Source: an uncultured Lachnospiraceae bacterium
Lineage (GTDB): Bacteria; Bacillota; Clostridia; Lachnospirales; Lachnospiraceae
Direction of reading: 5' to 3'
DNA: 8,769 nucleotides
Assembly: GCA_902803745.1 (NCBI GenBank)
Contig: CADCRB010000021.1
Coordinates: 1-8,769, forward strand
Part shown: positions 7,848 through 8,769 of the stretch, piece by piece
Layout: every line of letters begins with the position of its first letter
How positions within the stretch are numbered: position 1 is the stretch's first letter
The notes under the pieces: model-generated
The model's database searches: none
Told to the model about the DNA's origin: nothing
What the model saw: the letters and a program-made list of their open reading frames with translations, nothing else
Program-made: the position numbers and the translations under genes

Positions 7848-7854
7848 GATAATA
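7848..7854. repeat. Right copy of the 7-bp direct repeat GATAATA (candidate target-site duplication)
   Basis: Identical to 7638-7644 and abuts the CA end of the palindromic element. Removing one copy plus the element would join the pncB stop region directly to CTCGGCCG at 7855. Confidence 0.6.
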
Positions 7855-7977
7855 CTCGGCCGTTTCGCAGAATGACTGTCAGATGGTGTTTGTCTGGAAA
7901 CGCAGGCTCGGCGGGGACTAAACAGAAAGTATAAAGCATATTGATTTTAGAAGGAATACCAAAACAGGAGACAGGAT
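7855..7977 (+). other. ileS upstream region: small hairpin, no T-box, weak promoter signals
   Basis: This is the rest of the pncB-ileS gap after the MITE-like element. CGTTTC (7861-7866) pairs with GAAACG (7897-7902), continued by CAGA (7868-7871) with TCTG (7893-7896) around one bulged G. No U-tract follows, so it is not a terminator. TATAAA (7930-7935) could serve as a -10 box, but no good -35 box is found at 16-18 nt. The T-box core (TGG-N-ACCGCG type) and its terminator are absent, although ileS genes in Firmicutes often carry one. I see no coding sequence here. Confidence 0.4.
7966..7970 (+). promoter_or_regulatory. Ribosome binding site of ileS
   Basis: AGGAG stands 7 nt before the ATG at 7978, the ideal spacing, and fixes the ileS start at that ATG. 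Confidence 0.8.
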
Positions 7978-8769
7978 ATGTATCAGAAAGTTAACACAGA
8001 TTTGAATTTTGTAGACCGGGAGAAGGAGGTCGAGAAGTTCTGGAAGGATGAGGATATCTTCAGGAAGTCAATGGAGATCCGAAAGGACGGCCCTACATAT
8101 ACCTTCTATGACGGACCGCCGACTGCAAACGGCAAGCCCCATATAGGACATGTGCTGACCAGGGTCATAAAGGATATGATCCCGAGATACCGTACCATGA
8201 AGGGATACTTCGTACCGAGGAAGGCCGGATGGGACACCCACGGACTTCCGGTAGAGCTCGAGGTCGAGAAGAAGCTCGGTCTTGACGGGAAGGATCAGAT
8301 AGAGGAATACGGACTGGAGCCTTTCATCAAGGAGTGTAAGGAGTCCGTGTGGCAGTATAAGGGCATGTGGGAGAAGTTCTCGGGTCAGGTAGGATTCTGG
8401 GCTGATATGGACGATCCCTATGTCACCTATCATGATGACTTCATAGAGTCCGAGTGGTGGGCGCTGAAGCAGATCTATGATAAGGGCCTTCTTTACAAGG
8501 GATTCAAGATCGTACCTTACTGTCCCAGATGCGGGACACCTCTTTCATCGCATGAGGTAGCTCAGGGATACAAGGCGGTAAAGGAACGCTCTGCCATAGC
8601 GAGATTTAAGGTTAAGGGTGATGAGGATAATAAATATATCCTCGCCTGGACTACGACACCATGGACGCTGCCTTCGAATGTAGCGCTCTGTGTGAATCCG
8701 GATGAGGAATATGCAGAGGTAAAGACAGCGGATGGCTATATCTACATAATGGCTAAGGCACTTCTTGAA
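7978..8769 (+). CDS. ileS: Isoleucyl-tRNA synthetase (3'-truncated by window edge)
   Basis: Class I aminoacyl-tRNA synthetase charging tRNA-Ile with isoleucine. The first 264 codons are present and the frame runs off the right edge without a stop; the complete protein should be about 1000 aa or more. GPPTANGKPHIGH (46-58) contains the ATP-binding HIGH signature (55-58), followed by GWDTHGLPVE (84-93), a class-wide IleRS/ValRS/LeuRS motif. YCPRCGTPLS (181-190) with two Cys and WTTTPWTLPSN (224-234) mark entry into the CP1 proofreading domain. The KMSKS loop and anticodon-binding domain lie outside. The motif wording (YRTMKGYFVPRKAGWDTHG) looks like the clostridial/eukaryote-type (type 2) IleRS rather than the E. 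coli type, an inference from memory of the family. The ATG is set by AGGAG 7 nt upstream. Confidence 0.97.
   Translation, partial: MYQKVNTDLNFVDREKEVEKFWKDEDIFRKSMEIRKDGPTYTFYDGPPTANGKPHIGHVLTRVIKDMIPRYRTMKGYFVPRKAGWDTHGLPVELEVEKKLGLDGKDQIEEYGLEPFIKECKESVWQYKGMWEKFSGQVGFWADMDDPYVTYHDDFIESEWWALKQIYDKGLLYKGFKIVPYCPRCGTPLSSHEVAQGYKAVKERSAIARFKVKGDEDNKYILAWTTTPWTLPSNVALCVNPDEEYAEVKTADGYIYIMAKALLE

Noticed and set aside
7644..7934. 96-codon open frame on the + strand between pncB and ileS
   Set aside because: It starts at an ATG with no ribosome binding site, runs through both arms of the palindromic element and the hairpin after it, and its product has no recognisable domain. Its composition is unlike the purine-rich neighbouring genes.
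1..8769. CRISPR arrays, tRNA or rRNA genes, defence systems, transposases
   Set aside because: No regularly spaced direct repeats, cloverleaf-like sequences or relevant protein motifs were seen on either strand.

Overview
The window looks like chromosomal core DNA of a Clostridia-class Firmicute, most likely Lachnospiraceae or a relative. This is an inference from the paired GlgC/GlgD pyrophosphorylase subunits, the pth-mfd gene pair, an IleRS of clostridial type, strongly purine-rich coding strands and heavy use of AGA, AGG and ATA codons. All six genes lie on the + strand, and no convincing gene is seen on the - strand.

Layout: positions 1-6005 are one tightly packed unit: glgC (5' end outside the window), glgD (4-nt overlap), pth (1-nt gap) and mfd (12-nt gap). 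It joins glycogen synthesis (ADP-glucose formation), rescue of stalled peptidyl-tRNA and transcription-coupled DNA repair. A 168-177-nt gap follows, with a plausible sigma-A promoter and a stem-loop just upstream of the ribosome binding site of pncB (nicotinate phosphoribosyltransferase, NAD salvage). After pncB comes a 343-nt non-coding gap and then the 5' 264 codons of ileS (isoleucyl-tRNA synthetase), which runs off the right edge.

The most unusual part is the pncB-ileS gap. Starting 10 nt after the pncB stop is a 203-bp, almost entirely self-complementary element (7645-7847). It has imperfect terminal inverted repeats, begins TG and ends CA, and is bracketed by a perfect 7-bp direct repeat, GATAATA. 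This is the expected structure of a miniature inverted-repeat transposable element (MITE) with its target-site duplication. A 96-codon open frame across it is judged spurious. Other points worth checking are an Arg in place of the conserved catalytic-site Asn of Pth (R113), the loss of a metal-binding Asp in GlgD (expected for this subunit), and the lack of a recognisable T-box leader before ileS.

I found no CRISPR array, tRNA, rRNA, defence system or intact transposase gene. Apart from the MITE-like element, the region is ordinary housekeeping DNA.
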